Of a stretch of 36,082 nucleotides of DNA, positions 1 through 8,358 are shown one piece after another; within the stretch, counting starts at the first letter, position 1; each line of letters begins with the position of its first letter. A program made the translations under genes and the position numbers. The DNA comes from Defluviicoccus sp. bin129 (GTDB taxonomy: Bacteria; Pseudomonadota; Alphaproteobacteria; MPNO01), in NCBI GenBank assembly GCA_002239065.1, contig MPNO01000047.1:1-36082 (forward strand). The letters are read 5' to 3'. The notes under the pieces were generated by a model, which had not been told where the DNA came from, made no database searches, and was given only the letters and a program-made list of their open reading frames with translations.

Positions 1-1
1 C

Positions 2-2760
2 GACCGGCTCGCCGGGATCGCCGCCCGCGCCGGAACCCCGCTGGTCGCGACCAACAACGTCCACGCCCATACCCCGGCGCGACGGCGGCCCCCCCCCCTC
101 GTCGAGCGGGATACCCGCCTCCCGGCCACACTACCACGGCGCGGCTGCGCCTGGCCGACGTCCTGACCTGCATCCGCGAGCACTGCACCGTCGACGAGGC
201 CGGCTACCGCCTCGCCGCCAACGCCGAGCGCCACCTGAAGCCCGCCGCCGAGATGGCGCGGCTGTTCCGCGACCATCCGGACGCGGTCGGCCGCAGCGCC
301 GCCATCGCCGATGCCTGCACCTTCTCGCTCGACGAGCTGCGCTACGAATACCCGGACGACGAGGCCGCCCCCGGCGACACCCCGGACGGCGCGCTCGGAC
401 GCCTCACTCGGGAAGGCGCGAAGAGGCGCTACCCCGGCGGCATCCCCGACGCGGTCGCCCGCCAGCTCGACCACGAGCTCGGGCTGATCGCCGCGCTCGA
501 CTACGCCGCCTATTTCCTCACCGTCCACGACATCGTCCGCTTCGCCCGGGACCGCGGCATCCTCTGCCAGGGCCGCGGCTCGGCGGCCAACTCGGCGGTC
601 TGCTACTGCCTCGGCGTCCCCGCCGTCGACCCGAACCGGATGGATCTCCTGTTCGAGCGCTTCGTCAGCGCCGAGCGCAACGAGCCGCCCGATATCGACA
701 TCGACTTCGAGCACGAGCGCCGCGAGGAGGTGATCCAGTACATCTACCGCAAATACGGCCGCGAGCGGGCCGGGCTCGCCGCCACCGTGATCCATTACCG
801 CGCCCGCAGCGCGCTGCGCGAGGTGGGCAAGGCGCTCGGGCTTTCGCTCGACACCGTGGCCGCGCTTTCCGGCACGGTCTGGGGCTGGCGGTCGGAGCCG
901 GTGAAGGAGGTCCATATCCGCGAGGCCGGGCTCGACCCGGAAGACGAGCGGCTCGCGCTTACCCTGCAGCTCGCCGGCGAGCTCACCGGTTTCCCGCGGC
1001 ATTTGTCCCAGCATGTCGGCGGGTTCGTGATCACCCGCGGGAAGTTGTCGGAGATCGTGCCCGTCACCAACGCGGCGATGGAGGACCGCACCGTCATCGA
1101 ATGGGACAAGGACGACCTGGATGCGCTCGGCATGCTCAAGATCGACGTGCTCGGGCTCGGCATGCTGACCTGCATCCGCAAGGGGCTCGAGCTGCTGCGC
1201 GCCGGTTACGGGATCGATTGCGGGCTGGCCGACATCCCGGCCGAGGACCCGGCGGTCTACGACATGCTGTGCGCGGCCGATTCGATCGGCGTCTTCCAGG
1301 TCGAGAGCCGGGCCCAGATGTCGATGCTGCCGAGGCTCCGCCCGCGCTCGTTCTACGACCTGGTGATCGAGGTGGCGATCGTCCGCCCGGGCCCGATCCA
1401 GGGCGACATGGTCCACCCCTATCTGCGCCGCCGCAACGGCGAGGAGACGGTCGATTTCCCCTCCGAGGCGCTGCGCGGGGTGCTCGGCAAGACGCTCGGC
1501 GTGCCGCTGTTCCAGGAACAGGCGATGAAGATCGCCATCGTCGCCGCCGGCTTCACCCCGTCCGAGGCCGACAGCCTGCGCCGCGCCATGGCGACCTTCC
1601 GCCATGTCGGGACCATCGGAAAGTTCCGCGACAAGCTGATCGAGGGCATGGTGCGGAACGGCTACGAACGGGGCTTCGCCGAGCGCTGCTTCCGCCAGAT
1701 CGAGGGTTTCGGCGATTACGGCTTCCCGGAATCGCACGCGGCCTCCTTCGCCCTCCTGGTCTATGTCTCGGCCTGGCTCAAGTGCCACTACCCCGAGGCG
1801 TTCGCCGCCGCCATCCTCAACAGCCAGCCGATGGGCTTCTACGCCCCCGCCCAGCTGGTCCGCGACGCGCGGGAGCACGGGGTTTGCGTGCTTCCGGCCG
1901 ACGTCAACCATTCGGACTGGGACTGCACCCTGGAAGCGGCCGAAGGCGGCACCCGCCGGTATGCGCTGCGCCTCGGCTTCCGCCAGATCAAGGGGATGGC
2001 GGAGGCGAGCGCCCGGGCGATCGTCGAGGCCCGCGAACGGCCGAACCGCCGCCCGTTCGCCGATCCGGCGGAGCTGCGCGACCGTGGCGGGGTCGCGATC
2101 CCGGTGCTGGAGACCCTCGCCGGCGCCGACGCCTTCGGCTCGACCGGCCGCACCAGGCGCCAGGCGCTGTGGGCGGTGCGCGCGCTCGGCCCGGCGCCGC
2201 TCCCGCTATTCGCCGCGACCGGGGAAGGCCGCACCGAGCAAGCGGTCGCGCTGCCCGCGATGAGCCGGGGCGAGGAGGTCTCGCAGGACTACGCGACGAT
2301 CCGCATGTCGCTCAAGGACCATCCCCTGGCGCTGATGCGTGACAGGCTGGCGGCGGAACGGGTCACCCCGGCCGGCCGCCTCGTCGAGATCGACGACGGC
2401 GCGCGGGTGACGGTCGCCGGCCTCGCTTTGGTCCGCCAGCGCCCGGGCACCGCGTCGGGCGTGATCTTCGTCACCCTGGAGGACGAGACCGGCATCGCCA
2501 ATCTCGTGGTCTGGCCGAGGGTCTTCGAGCGCTACCGCCGCGAGGTCATGGCGGCCCGCCTGCTCAGGGTGAGCGGCGAGCTGCAGCGCGAGGGCATCGT
2601 GATCCACGTCGTCGCCCGGCGGCTGGAGGACCTGACCCCGCGCCTGCGCGCGCTCGCCGCCGGCGACGACCCGCTCAAACCGCCGCTCGCCCGCGCCGAC
2701 GAGATCGCCCGGCCGTCCGGCGAGGACAGGCGGCGCTACCCGTCGCGCGATTTCCACTGA
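2..2760 (+). CDS. dnaE2: Error-prone DNA polymerase DnaE2, 5'-truncated, with a frame break near the window edge
   Basis: C-family DNA polymerase alpha subunit of the damage-inducible ImuA-ImuB-DnaE2 translesion system; in this family it extends past lesions together with ImuB. The reading frame from 253 gives 835 residues covering most of the polymerase, including the catalytic aspartate motif PDIDIDF, a third Asp in MLKIDVLGL, the helix-hairpin-helix region, an OB fold, and the C-terminal end SRDFH typical of DnaE2. Upstream, bases 2-88 encode the end of the PHP domain in another frame ([18 protein letters not shown]), and 148 onward resumes the family sequence ([13 protein letters not shown]). 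ATG 253 is therefore internal, not the start. Full-length family members are about 1,050-1,100 residues, so roughly the first 200 lie outside the window. imuA and imuB, the usual neighbours, would be to the left. Confidence 0.93.
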   Translation, partial: PARRDRRPRRNPAGRDQQRPRPYPGATAAPPPRRAGYPPPGHTTTARLRLADVLTCIREHCTVDEAGYRLAANAERHLKPAAEMARLFRDHPDAVGRSAAIADACTFSLDELRYEYPDDEAAPGDTPDGALGRLTREGAKRRYPGGIPDAVARQLDHELGLIAALDYAAYFLTVHDIVRFARDRGILCQGRGSAANSAVCYCLGVPAVDPNRMDLLFERFVSAERNEPPDIDIDFEHERREEVIQYIYRKYGRERAGLAATVIHYRARSALREVGKALGLSLDTVAALSGTVWGWRSEPVKEVHIREAGLDPEDERLALTLQLAGELTGFPRHLSQHVGGFVITRGKLSEIVPVTNAAMEDRTVIEWDKDDLDALGMLKIDVLGLGMLTCIRKGLELLRAGYGIDCGLADIPAEDPAVYDMLCAADSIGVFQVESRAQMSMLPRLRPRSFYDLVIEVAIVRPGPIQGDMVHPYLRRRNGEETVDFPSEALRGVLGKTLGVPLFQEQAMKIAIVAAGFTPSEADSLRRAMATFRHVGTIGKFRDKLIEGMVRNGYERGFAERCFRQIEGFGDYGFPESHAASFALLVYVSAWLKCHYPEAFAAAILNSQPMGFYAPAQLVRDAREHGVCVLPADVNHSDWDCTLEAAEGGTRRYALRLGFRQIKGMAEASARAIVEARERPNRRPFADPAELRDRGGVAIPVLETLAGADAFGSTGRTRRQALWAVRALGPAPLPLFAATGEGRTEQAVALPAMSRGEEVSQDYATIRMSLKDHPLALMRDRLAAERVTPAGRLVEIDDGARVTVAGLALVRQRPGTASGVIFVTLEDETGIANLVVWPRVFERYRREVMAARLLRVSGELQREGIVIHVVARRLEDLTPRLRALAAGDDPLKPPLARADEIARPSGEDRRRYPSRDFH
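89..147 (+). other. Out-of-frame insertion of 59 bases inside dnaE2
   Basis: Bases 89-147 match nothing expected in DnaE2 and begin with a run of ten C (89-98). Removing exactly these 59 bases joins PARRR to RLADVLTCI in one frame, as in DnaE2 homologues. Because 59 is not a multiple of three, the gene is broken as written. It could be a real mutation, but a position next to the window edge and a C homopolymer make an assembly error likely. Confidence 0.6.
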
Positions 2761-2829
2761 CCGCCGGCTCGGCTCGCGGCGCCGGCGACCGGATGCTACC
2801 CTGCCGCGGCACGGTCGAGGGGAGTGGAA

Positions 2830-3249
2830 ATGACGGAATTTGCCGGCGGATGCCTGTGCGGAGCGGTGCGCTATTCGGTCAGCGGGGAGCCGGTGCGGAT
2901 CGCGCAATGCCATTGCGACGATTGCCGCCGCGTCACCGGGTCGAGCTTCGCGACCAACGTGTTCGTCAGGAAGGAGGACCTGACGGTCCTCCAGGGAACC
3001 ACCAGGAGCTACCGGCATGCCGCCGACAGCGGCAACACGATGACCAAGGAGTTCTGCCCCGAATGCGGCTCCCAGCTCTTCGGCTGGTCGTCCCGCGGGC
3101 CGGGGCTCCGGTCGGTCAAGGTGGGCTCGATCGACGACGCGAGCTTCGTCGAGCCGCAGATCGAGGTCTTCGTCTCCCGGGCGCTCCCCTTCACCCGGCA
3201 CTCGGACAAGACGAAGAAATTCGAACGGATGCCCCCGCCGCCGAAATAG
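2830..3249 (+). CDS. GFA/CENP-V family zinc protein
   Basis: Small protein of 139 residues of the GFA family (glutathione-dependent formaldehyde-activating enzyme-like). The zinc-binding cysteines are all visible: CLCG near residue 8, CHCDDC near residue 27, and FCPECGSQL around residue 75. The family fold carries a structural and a catalytic-type zinc; most members have no proven substrate, and the formaldehyde-glutathione activity does not extend to all of them. ATG 2830 is preferred over GTG 2824 because a GAGGGGAG Shine-Dalgarno at 2817-2824 is spaced correctly for the ATG. The gene follows dnaE2 by 69 bases and converges on the VOC gene ten bases downstream, so it is probably monocistronic. 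Confidence 0.88.
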   Translation: MTEFAGGCLCGAVRYSVSGEPVRIAQCHCDDCRRVTGSSFATNVFVRKEDLTVLQGTTRSYRHAADSGNTMTKEFCPECGSQLFGWSSRGPGLRSVKVGSIDDASFVEPQIEVFVSRALPFTRHSDKTKKFERMPPPPK

Positions 3250-3259
3250 CGGTGCGGCG

Positions 3260-3700
3260 CTACTGGAGCACCGCCTCCATCTCCTCCTCGAAGGTCTCGG
3301 GATCGATGCCTTCCCCGGCGACGTCGTAGGCGAGCTCGACCAGCACGCCGTTGGGATCGTGGAAGAAGATCTGGGCGATCGTGCCGCCGCCGACGAGGCG
3401 CTTGTTGTACCCGGTGCCGGTGCGCCTGAGATGGCCGAGCATGTCGTCGAAGCCCTCGGCGTCGAGGCCGATATGGTCGAGCCCGTCGCCCATCGATCCG
3501 GCGTGGGTGCGCGGCGGCTCGCCGTCCCGGCTGTAGGACAGATGCACGATCGCCACGTCGCCGGCATACAGCCAGTAGCCGTGCTCGTCGAAGGGCGGAC
3601 GGAAACCGACTTCGAGGCCGAGCTTCTCGACATAGAAGTCCTTGGTCTCCTCCATCTTCATGGTGCGGATGTTGATGTGGTTGAGACGAGCCACCTTCAT
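3260..3700 (-). CDS. VOC superfamily (glyoxalase-fold) protein
   Basis: Protein of 146 residues forming one vicinal-oxygen-chelate unit of two beta-alpha-beta-beta-beta modules. It opens with VARLNHINIRT, has a central LDHIGLDAEG strand, and ends with DPNGVLVELAYD; the His residues and the Glu of VELAY are the usual metal ligands. VOC members include glyoxalase I, extradiol dioxygenases, epimerases and fosfomycin-type resistance proteins, and the sequence alone does not choose among them. A GGAGGA ribosome site precedes ATG 3700. It is divergent from the cysteine hydrolase at 3808, with 107 bases between the starts that could hold promoters for both. Confidence 0.87.
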   Translation of the reverse strand: MKVARLNHINIRTMKMEETKDFYVEKLGLEVGFRPPFDEHGYWLYAGDVAIVHLSYSRDGEPPRTHAGSMGDGLDHIGLDAEGFDDMLGHLRRTGTGYNKRLVGGGTIAQIFFHDPNGVLVELAYDVAGEGIDPETFEEEMEAVLQ

Positions 3701-3807
3701 CGCGGTGTCCTCCGGTCGGTGTCCGCGCGGCCTGCTTGCGCGGGCGATTTCGCGCGCCTACGCTTCCGGCCGCATGATGGCGCAACCCGGTCCGGGGAGG
3801 CAAGGCG

Positions 3808-4569
3808 ATGAAGGAACCAGTCTGGAACCAGTTTCTCACCGAGCGCGACAAGCAGGTGTTCGGCGCGGCGGGGTACGGCGAGCGGGCCGGGTTCGGCGAC
3901 CGGCCGGCGATCGTGGTGATCGACGTCAACTACAATTTCACCGGCGACCGGCCGGAGCCGATCCTCGATTCGATCAAGACCTGGCCGAACTCCTGCGGCG
4001 AGGAGGCCTGGGAGTCGATGCGCTACATCAGGCGCCTGCTGGATGCCGGGCGCGCCAAGGGCATCCCGATCATCTACACCACCGCCTCGATGCGGAGCGA
4101 CGGCTGGGACCGCGGTTCGTGGGCGTGGAAGAACAGCCGCACCGGCGAGTGGCGCGCGGCCGACGATCCGCGGGCCAATCTCGACGGCAACCAGATCAAT
4201 CCGGAGATCGCGCCCGCGCCGCAGGACATCGTCATCGAGAAGCTCAAGCCGAGCGCTTTCCACGGCACCCCGCTGTCGTCCTTCCTGACCAATTTCAAGG
4301 CCGATTCGATCCTCATGGTGGGGACGACCACGAGCGGCTGCGTCCGCGCCTCGGTGCTCGATGCCTTCAGCGAGAACTTCCGCACCACCCTTGTCGAGGA
4401 GGGGTGCTTCGACCGCTCGGAGGCGAGCCACGCGATCAATCTCTGCGACATGAACGCCAAATACGCCGACATCGTCTCGACCGACGAGGCGGTGGCGTAT
4501 ATCGAGTCGCTGCCCGACGGGCTGTTCGATCTGCCGCCCGGCGTGCCGATGTCCGAGCAGGGCGGGTAG
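3808..4569 (+). CDS. Isochorismatase-family cysteine hydrolase
   Basis: Soluble alpha/beta hydrolase of 253 residues. The family catalytic triad can be assigned as Asp39 (AIVVIDVNYNF), Lys145 (EKLKPSAFHGT) and Cys178 (TTTSGCVRAS), with the usual non-prolyl cis-peptide region just before the Cys. Characterised relatives hydrolyse amides or vinyl ethers (N-carbamoylsarcosine amidase, maleamate amidase, nicotinamidase, isochorismatase). Length and motifs are closest to the N-carbamoylsarcosine or maleamate amidase-like branch, but substrate is not determinable here. A GGGGAGG ribosome site lies ahead of ATG 3808. Its 3' end faces the TauE gene at 4577 with only seven bases between. Confidence 0.9.
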   Translation: MKEPVWNQFLTERDKQVFGAAGYGERAGFGDRPAIVVIDVNYNFTGDRPEPILDSIKTWPNSCGEEAWESMRYIRRLLDAGRAKGIPIIYTTASMRSDGWDRGSWAWKNSRTGEWRAADDPRANLDGNQINPEIAPAPQDIVIEKLKPSAFHGTPLSSFLTNFKADSILMVGTTTSGCVRASVLDAFSENFRTTLVEEGCFDRSEASHAINLCDMNAKYADIVSTDEAVAYIESLPDGLFDLPPGVPMSEQGG

Positions 4570-4576
4570 CGGACGG

Positions 4577-5317
4577 CTACACCACCAGCACGCAGAGCGA
4601 GACCGCGACCAGCCCCCACAGGCAGACCCGCCTGAACACGTCCTCGCTCGCCCGGCGGAACAGTTTCGAGCCGAGCCAGATGCCGATCGCCGCCGGGATC
4701 GTCAGGAAGGCGGCGAACAGGATCGCCTCGAGCCGATAGGCGCCGGCCGCGGCGAACATCACCAGCGCGGCGAGCCCGGCGGTGGTCCCGAACATCACGA
4801 ACTGCGCCCGGTTGGTCGCGGCGTCGCCCGAGCCCGCCAGCAGGTAGAGAAAGGCCGGCGGACCGCCGAGCGAGACCGAGCCGACCAGAACCCCGGCCAC
4901 CGACCCGGTGGCCATGGAAAGACCGATCCGCTGGCCTCCGCGATAGCGCCAGCCGCTAAGCAGCAGCAGCGAGAACCCGAGCGCCACCGCCGCGATCGCG
5001 CGGCGCATCGAATCCTCGTCGACGGTGAAGAGCAGCCAGCCGCCGAGCGGCACCGTCAGTATCGGGAAGAAGAAGAGCGGCCAGCCGTCCCGCCAGTTCA
5101 CCGAGGGCAGGGTCTGCGGCAGCAGCTGGAGGTTGCCGACCATGTTGAGGAGCATGACGATCGGCACCGCCTCGCGCGGCCCGATCAGCACGGCGAGCAC
5201 CGGCGCGGTCAGGAAATTGGCGCCGATGCCGCCACCGAAGCCTCTGACGATGCCGGACGCGGCAAAGGCCGCCACCGCCAGCGCAAGCTCCCACGCATCG
5301 AGGCCGAGCACCGTCAT
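4577..5317 (-). CDS. TauE/SafE family permease, second of a tandem pair
   Basis: Integral inner-membrane protein of 246 residues starting MTVLGLDAWELALAV. It has the two half-repeats of the TauE/SafE (UPF0721) family: GFGGGIGANFLTAPVLAVLIGPREAVP in the first half and GSVSLGGPPAFLYLLAGSG in the second. Members export or import small anions such as sulfite, sulfoacetate or organic acids; the substrate is unknown here. The same frame stays open upstream to 6031, but that upstream part is low-complexity antisense-like sequence, and ATG 5317 is fixed by an ATGA overlap with the preceding permease gene. The tandem arrangement suggests either two separate transporters or a heterodimer. Confidence 0.9.
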   Translation of the reverse strand: MTVLGLDAWELALAVAAFAASGIVRGFGGGIGANFLTAPVLAVLIGPREAVPIVMLLNMVGNLQLLPQTLPSVNWRDGWPLFFFPILTVPLGGWLLFTVDEDSMRRAIAAVALGFSLLLLSGWRYRGGQRIGLSMATGSVAGVLVGSVSLGGPPAFLYLLAGSGDAATNRAQFVMFGTTAGLAALVMFAAAGAYRLEAILFAAFLTIPAAIGIWLGSKLFRRASEDVFRRVCLWGLVAVSLCVLVV

Positions 5318-6054
5318 TTCGCGAGCAGGGTCGAAACGCCGACCAGCAGCAATATGGTCAGCGCCGCGAGGCGGAACGACCGTTCGCTGGCCAGGTGGAA
5401 GAGCCTCATGCCGCCCCAGGTCCCGGCGACCAAAGACGGCGCGATGACCGCGGCGGTGGCCAGCACCTCCCAGTTCATCAACCCGCCGATCCAGAACGCG
5501 ATCAGGGAAACCAGCTGGGTGAAGGCGAAATAGTAGATCAGGCTCGCCCGGGTCTGCGCCGCGCTGCCCGGACCGGCCAGCAGATAGGCGACCACCGGCG
5601 GCCCGCCGAGCGAGGTGGAGCCCGACAGCACCCCGCCGAGCCCGCCCACCGACGCCGCGCCGAGACGGGTCGGCGGATGGCCGGAGCGCCAGCCGGTCAT
5701 CAGGAACAGGGCAAGCAGGACGGTGAGTACGGAAATGCCGCGGCGCATCAGCTCGGGATCGAGAAAGACCAGCAGCGCCACGCCCGCCGGCACCCCGACG
5801 CAGCCCGACAACGACAAAGCGAGCTGGTCCGACCATCGGACATGGCGCCAGGTCGGCGCGAAGAGTTGAGCCGTGGTGACGAACATCGAGAGCATGATGG
5901 CCGGGACCGCGACATGGGCGCCGACGATCAGGCTGCCCACCGGCGCCAGCACCAGCGCCGCTCCGAAACCCGAGAAGCCGCGCAGCCCGCCCGCCACCGC
6001 CCCCGCCAGCAGCAGCGCCGCGGCCTGCCACGCGTCGAAATCGAGACCCGGCAT
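5314..6054 (-). CDS. TauE/SafE family permease, first of a tandem pair
   Basis: Integral membrane protein of 246 residues, paralogous to the next gene and the same length. It begins MPGLDFDAWQAAALLLAGAVAGGLRGFSGFGAALVLAP and has the second-half signature GSTSLGGPPVVAYLLAGPGS. Several hydrophobic segments are evident, compatible with the seven or eight of the family. It overlaps the downstream permease by ATGA (translational coupling) and starts 26 bases after the stop of the ornithine-cyclodeaminase-like gene. The three genes are probably one leftward transcript. Anion transport is a family inference only. Confidence 0.9.
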   Translation of the reverse strand: MPGLDFDAWQAAALLLAGAVAGGLRGFSGFGAALVLAPVGSLIVGAHVAVPAIMLSMFVTTAQLFAPTWRHVRWSDQLALSLSGCVGVPAGVALLVFLDPELMRRGISVLTVLLALFLMTGWRSGHPPTRLGAASVGGLGGVLSGSTSLGGPPVVAYLLAGPGSAAQTRASLIYYFAFTQLVSLIAFWIGGLMNWEVLATAAVIAPSLVAGTWGGMRLFHLASERSFRLAALTILLLVGVSTLLAK

Positions 6055-6080
6055 GAGCCGGCCGGTTCAGGCGCCGGAGG

Positions 6081-7160
6081 TCAGGCGGTGACGGGTTCGA
6101 GGTCGATCTCGACCCCGCGCCCGGCCGCCCTGGCGAGCCGATACGCCAGCCCGGCGAGGGCGAGTTCGGACGCGCCGGTGCCGTTGTTGTTCTTGTGATA
6201 GGTGATCTGGTCGCGCGCGGTCCGTCCGGGCGCGTTGCCCGCGGCCACGTCGCCGAGGTCGAGAATGTCCTCGGCCCGGATCAGCCCGCGCTCGATGGGC
6301 TCGAACAAATCGCCCTGCTGCTCGGAGAGCACCGATTCGCGGAGGTTGGCGACGATCACGTCGGCGCGCTCGGCGGTGCGGTCGTCGATCTCGCGGCGCC
6401 GGCGCTTGAGGAACCCGCCATGGACTAGCTGGATGTTGGAGCCGATGATTCCGGTCACGTGCTGGCCGGGCGCCAGCCAGTCGCCGTCGAAGACGGGAAC
6501 GTTGGTGTTGGTCGCGACGACGACCGCATCGACGCCCTCGACCGCATCGCGCGGCGATCCGACGGGCTCGATCTCAACGCCGAATCTGGCGCCGAATCTG
6601 GCGCCGTATCGGTCGGCGAAGCGCCGCCGGTTCTGCGGATCGCGGCTGTAGACCTTCACCCGCGCGATATCGCGCACCGTCAGCAGGGCGAGGAGCTGGT
6701 TGGCCGCCTGCCCGGCCGAGCCGAACAGCCCGGCGACGCGGGCGTCCTCGCGCACCAGGTGGCGGAACCCGACGCCGCTCGCCGCCGCGGTGCGGAACGC
6801 CATCAGGCTGGTCGGACCCAGCGTCTTCTCGTCGATCTCGCCGATCAGGATGGCAAGCAGCTCCCCGGTCGTGGAATCGCTCAGCACATGCACCGGCGGA
6901 CCGCGGAAGCCGTAGCTCTGGTTGGTTTCGGTCTGGGCGACCAGCTCGGCCCTGGTCTGGGCGCCGATCACGCCGAGCCCGTGCACCCCGCCGGGGAAGT
7001 TGCTGACCCGGACGCCGGCCGGCGAGTGCACCCGGCGCCTCGGCGCGTTGATCACCGGGAAGCCTGCCGCCTCGCGGTAGCCCTGCTCGATGACCTCGAT
7101 CGCATCGGCCATCGCGACCAGGCCCTGGAGATCCGCCGGGCGCAGCAGCAGGACGCTCAT
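6081..7160 (-). CDS. Ornithine cyclodeaminase / mu-crystallin family protein
   Basis: Rossmann-fold protein of 359 residues. The family core is clear: FRTAAASGVG with Arg123 (equivalent of the carboxylate-binding Arg), then a dinucleotide loop GSAGQA at 147-152 and VYSRDPQNRRRFADRYG. The family includes ornithine cyclodeaminase, alanine dehydrogenase and ketimine reductases. The loop differs from classic GxGxxG, and I find no lysine in the segment around residues 61-70 (GLGVIGAQTR), where ornithine cyclodeaminase has its active-site Lys. Ornithine cyclisation is therefore doubtful; an imine reductase or a member of the uncharacterised branch is more likely. GGAAGG precedes ATG 7160. Probably cotranscribed with the two permeases downstream. 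Confidence 0.86.
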   Translation of the reverse strand: MSVLLLRPADLQGLVAMADAIEVIEQGYREAAGFPVINAPRRRVHSPAGVRVSNFPGGVHGLGVIGAQTRAELVAQTETNQSYGFRGPPVHVLSDSTTGELLAILIGEIDEKTLGPTSLMAFRTAAASGVGFRHLVREDARVAGLFGSAGQAANQLLALLTVRDIARVKVYSRDPQNRRRFADRYGARFGARFGVEIEPVGSPRDAVEGVDAVVVATNTNVPVFDGDWLAPGQHVTGIIGSNIQLVHGGFLKRRRREIDDRTAERADVIVANLRESVLSEQQGDLFEPIERGLIRAEDILDLGDVAAGNAPGRTARDQITYHKNNNGTGASELALAGLAYRLARAAGRGVEIDLEPVTA

Positions 7161-7280
7161 GTCGGATGCCTTCCGGCGGTTGGAACGCGCGCGGGCGGGA
7201 TGATCGGGAGCCGCCCGGCGGGTGTCAATGCGCCGCCCGGCCGAGGCCCGGTGCAGGGGAGAAGCGGGAGGCGTCCCCCT

Positions 7281-8330
7281 TCAGCTCTTCTTCGGCTCTT
7301 CGAGGATGTCCTCGATCCGGGTGGTCAGCCGCTCGCCCTCCCCGGCGGAGAGCTCGTAGACCCAGCCCTTGGCGCGCGCCGTGATCTCTTCGGCCTTCTT
7401 CCCGACCTCGTCCGCCTTGTCGCCGCTCGCGTCCCCGGCGGTGGCGGAGAACCGTCCCCACACCACGTCGTCGACCATGGTCATCTCGATGTGGATTTTG
7501 AGCCCGTCGAAGGTCTCGTAGACGCTGACATGGGGCTTTTCCGGGAATGGCACCTCGGCGGCGGGCTTCACGTCCTCGAAGGTCAGTCGCCACAGCCCGC
7601 CGGCGAGGTTCTTGGCCTCGCTCGAATCCTTGAGCTTGCGCCCCTCGGGGATGCCGTCGAGCTTGTACTCGCCGCTGTCGGGCTTTTCCTGGCTGACCAC
7701 GATCTCGGCCCCGCCGGGCTGGCGGATCACCGCGCGGCGGACCTGCTCGGCGGCGATGTCGACGATGTCGCGCACCAGCCAGTCGTTGCGCGTCTTGCCG
7801 AGCGTCACCTCGCCGGCGGTGAGCCAGGATTGTTCCTCCTCGCCGCGCCGGAGATAGGTGCCGCCGCCGCCGTCGCCGAACAGGTTGGGGTTGAGCCGGC
7901 CGACGAGGCCCGACGCGATCGGCTCGCCGGCGGCGTCCTTGACCTCGAAGCGCACCGACTGGGCTTCCTCGGCGTCGGGCTCCTCGACCTCGAGCCGCTT
8001 GTAGCGCGCCGGGTCGCTGGTCTTGGCCTCCAGCAGCTTGAGCTCCGAGAGCGCGACCAGGGCGGTCTTCACCTTGTCGAAATGAACCGGATATTTCGCC
8101 CGGTCCTTCATCCCCCAGCCGTCGCCGCTCCTGACGATCGAAAAAGTCGCTTCGTTGGACCGGACGGCCAGCTCGGCGGCTTCGTTCACCCGCTCGGCCA
8201 GACCCTCGAACGCGCTCTCCTCGCCCTTGGTGAGCGTGGTGAGCGCGGGCTGGCCGACCACCACCAGCACCGCGGCGATCACCGCCAGGACGGTCAGCCC
8301 GGCAAGCGTCAGGAACGAGCGAGGGTTCAT
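7281..8330 (-). CDS. DUF4340 domain protein of a Gld-type ABC operon
   Basis: Protein of 349 residues with one N-terminal transmembrane segment (about residues 7-27, LTLAGLTVLAVIAAVLVVVG) and a periplasmic remainder rich in charged residues. The pattern FSIVRSGDGWGMKDRAKYPVHFDKVKTALVALSEL is typical of DUF4340, which consists of repeated beta-rich units and is almost always the last gene after a GldG-like gene. No enzymatic motif is visible. It follows the GldG-like gene by 28 bases with a GGAGA site before ATG 8330, and closes the four-gene operon. Known biology: the family accompanies Gld-type ABC systems in many non-gliding bacteria; its role is not established. Confidence 0.85.
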   Translation of the reverse strand: MNPRSFLTLAGLTVLAVIAAVLVVVGQPALTTLTKGEESAFEGLAERVNEAAELAVRSNEATFSIVRSGDGWGMKDRAKYPVHFDKVKTALVALSELKLLEAKTSDPARYKRLEVEEPDAEEAQSVRFEVKDAAGEPIASGLVGRLNPNLFGDGGGGTYLRRGEEEQSWLTAGEVTLGKTRNDWLVRDIVDIAAEQVRRAVIRQPGGAEIVVSQEKPDSGEYKLDGIPEGRKLKDSSEAKNLAGGLWRLTFEDVKPAAEVPFPEKPHVSVYETFDGLKIHIEMTMVDDVVWGRFSATAGDASGDKADEVGKKAEEITARAKGWVYELSAGEGERLTTRIEDILEEPKKS

Positions 8331-8358
8331 CGCAGGATCTCCATGCGCCGGCCCGCGC

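Noticed and set aside
3733..3761. TTGCGC-N17-TACGCT as a promoter for the cysteine hydrolase gene
   Set aside because: Both hexamers are weak and similar matches arise often in this sequence, so I do not call it.
4577..6031. One continuous frame that could encode a 484-residue protein
   Set aside because: Only the part from 5317 down has permease character; the upstream part is arginine- and glycine-rich and lies antiphase to the first TauE gene, which is itself clearly coding.
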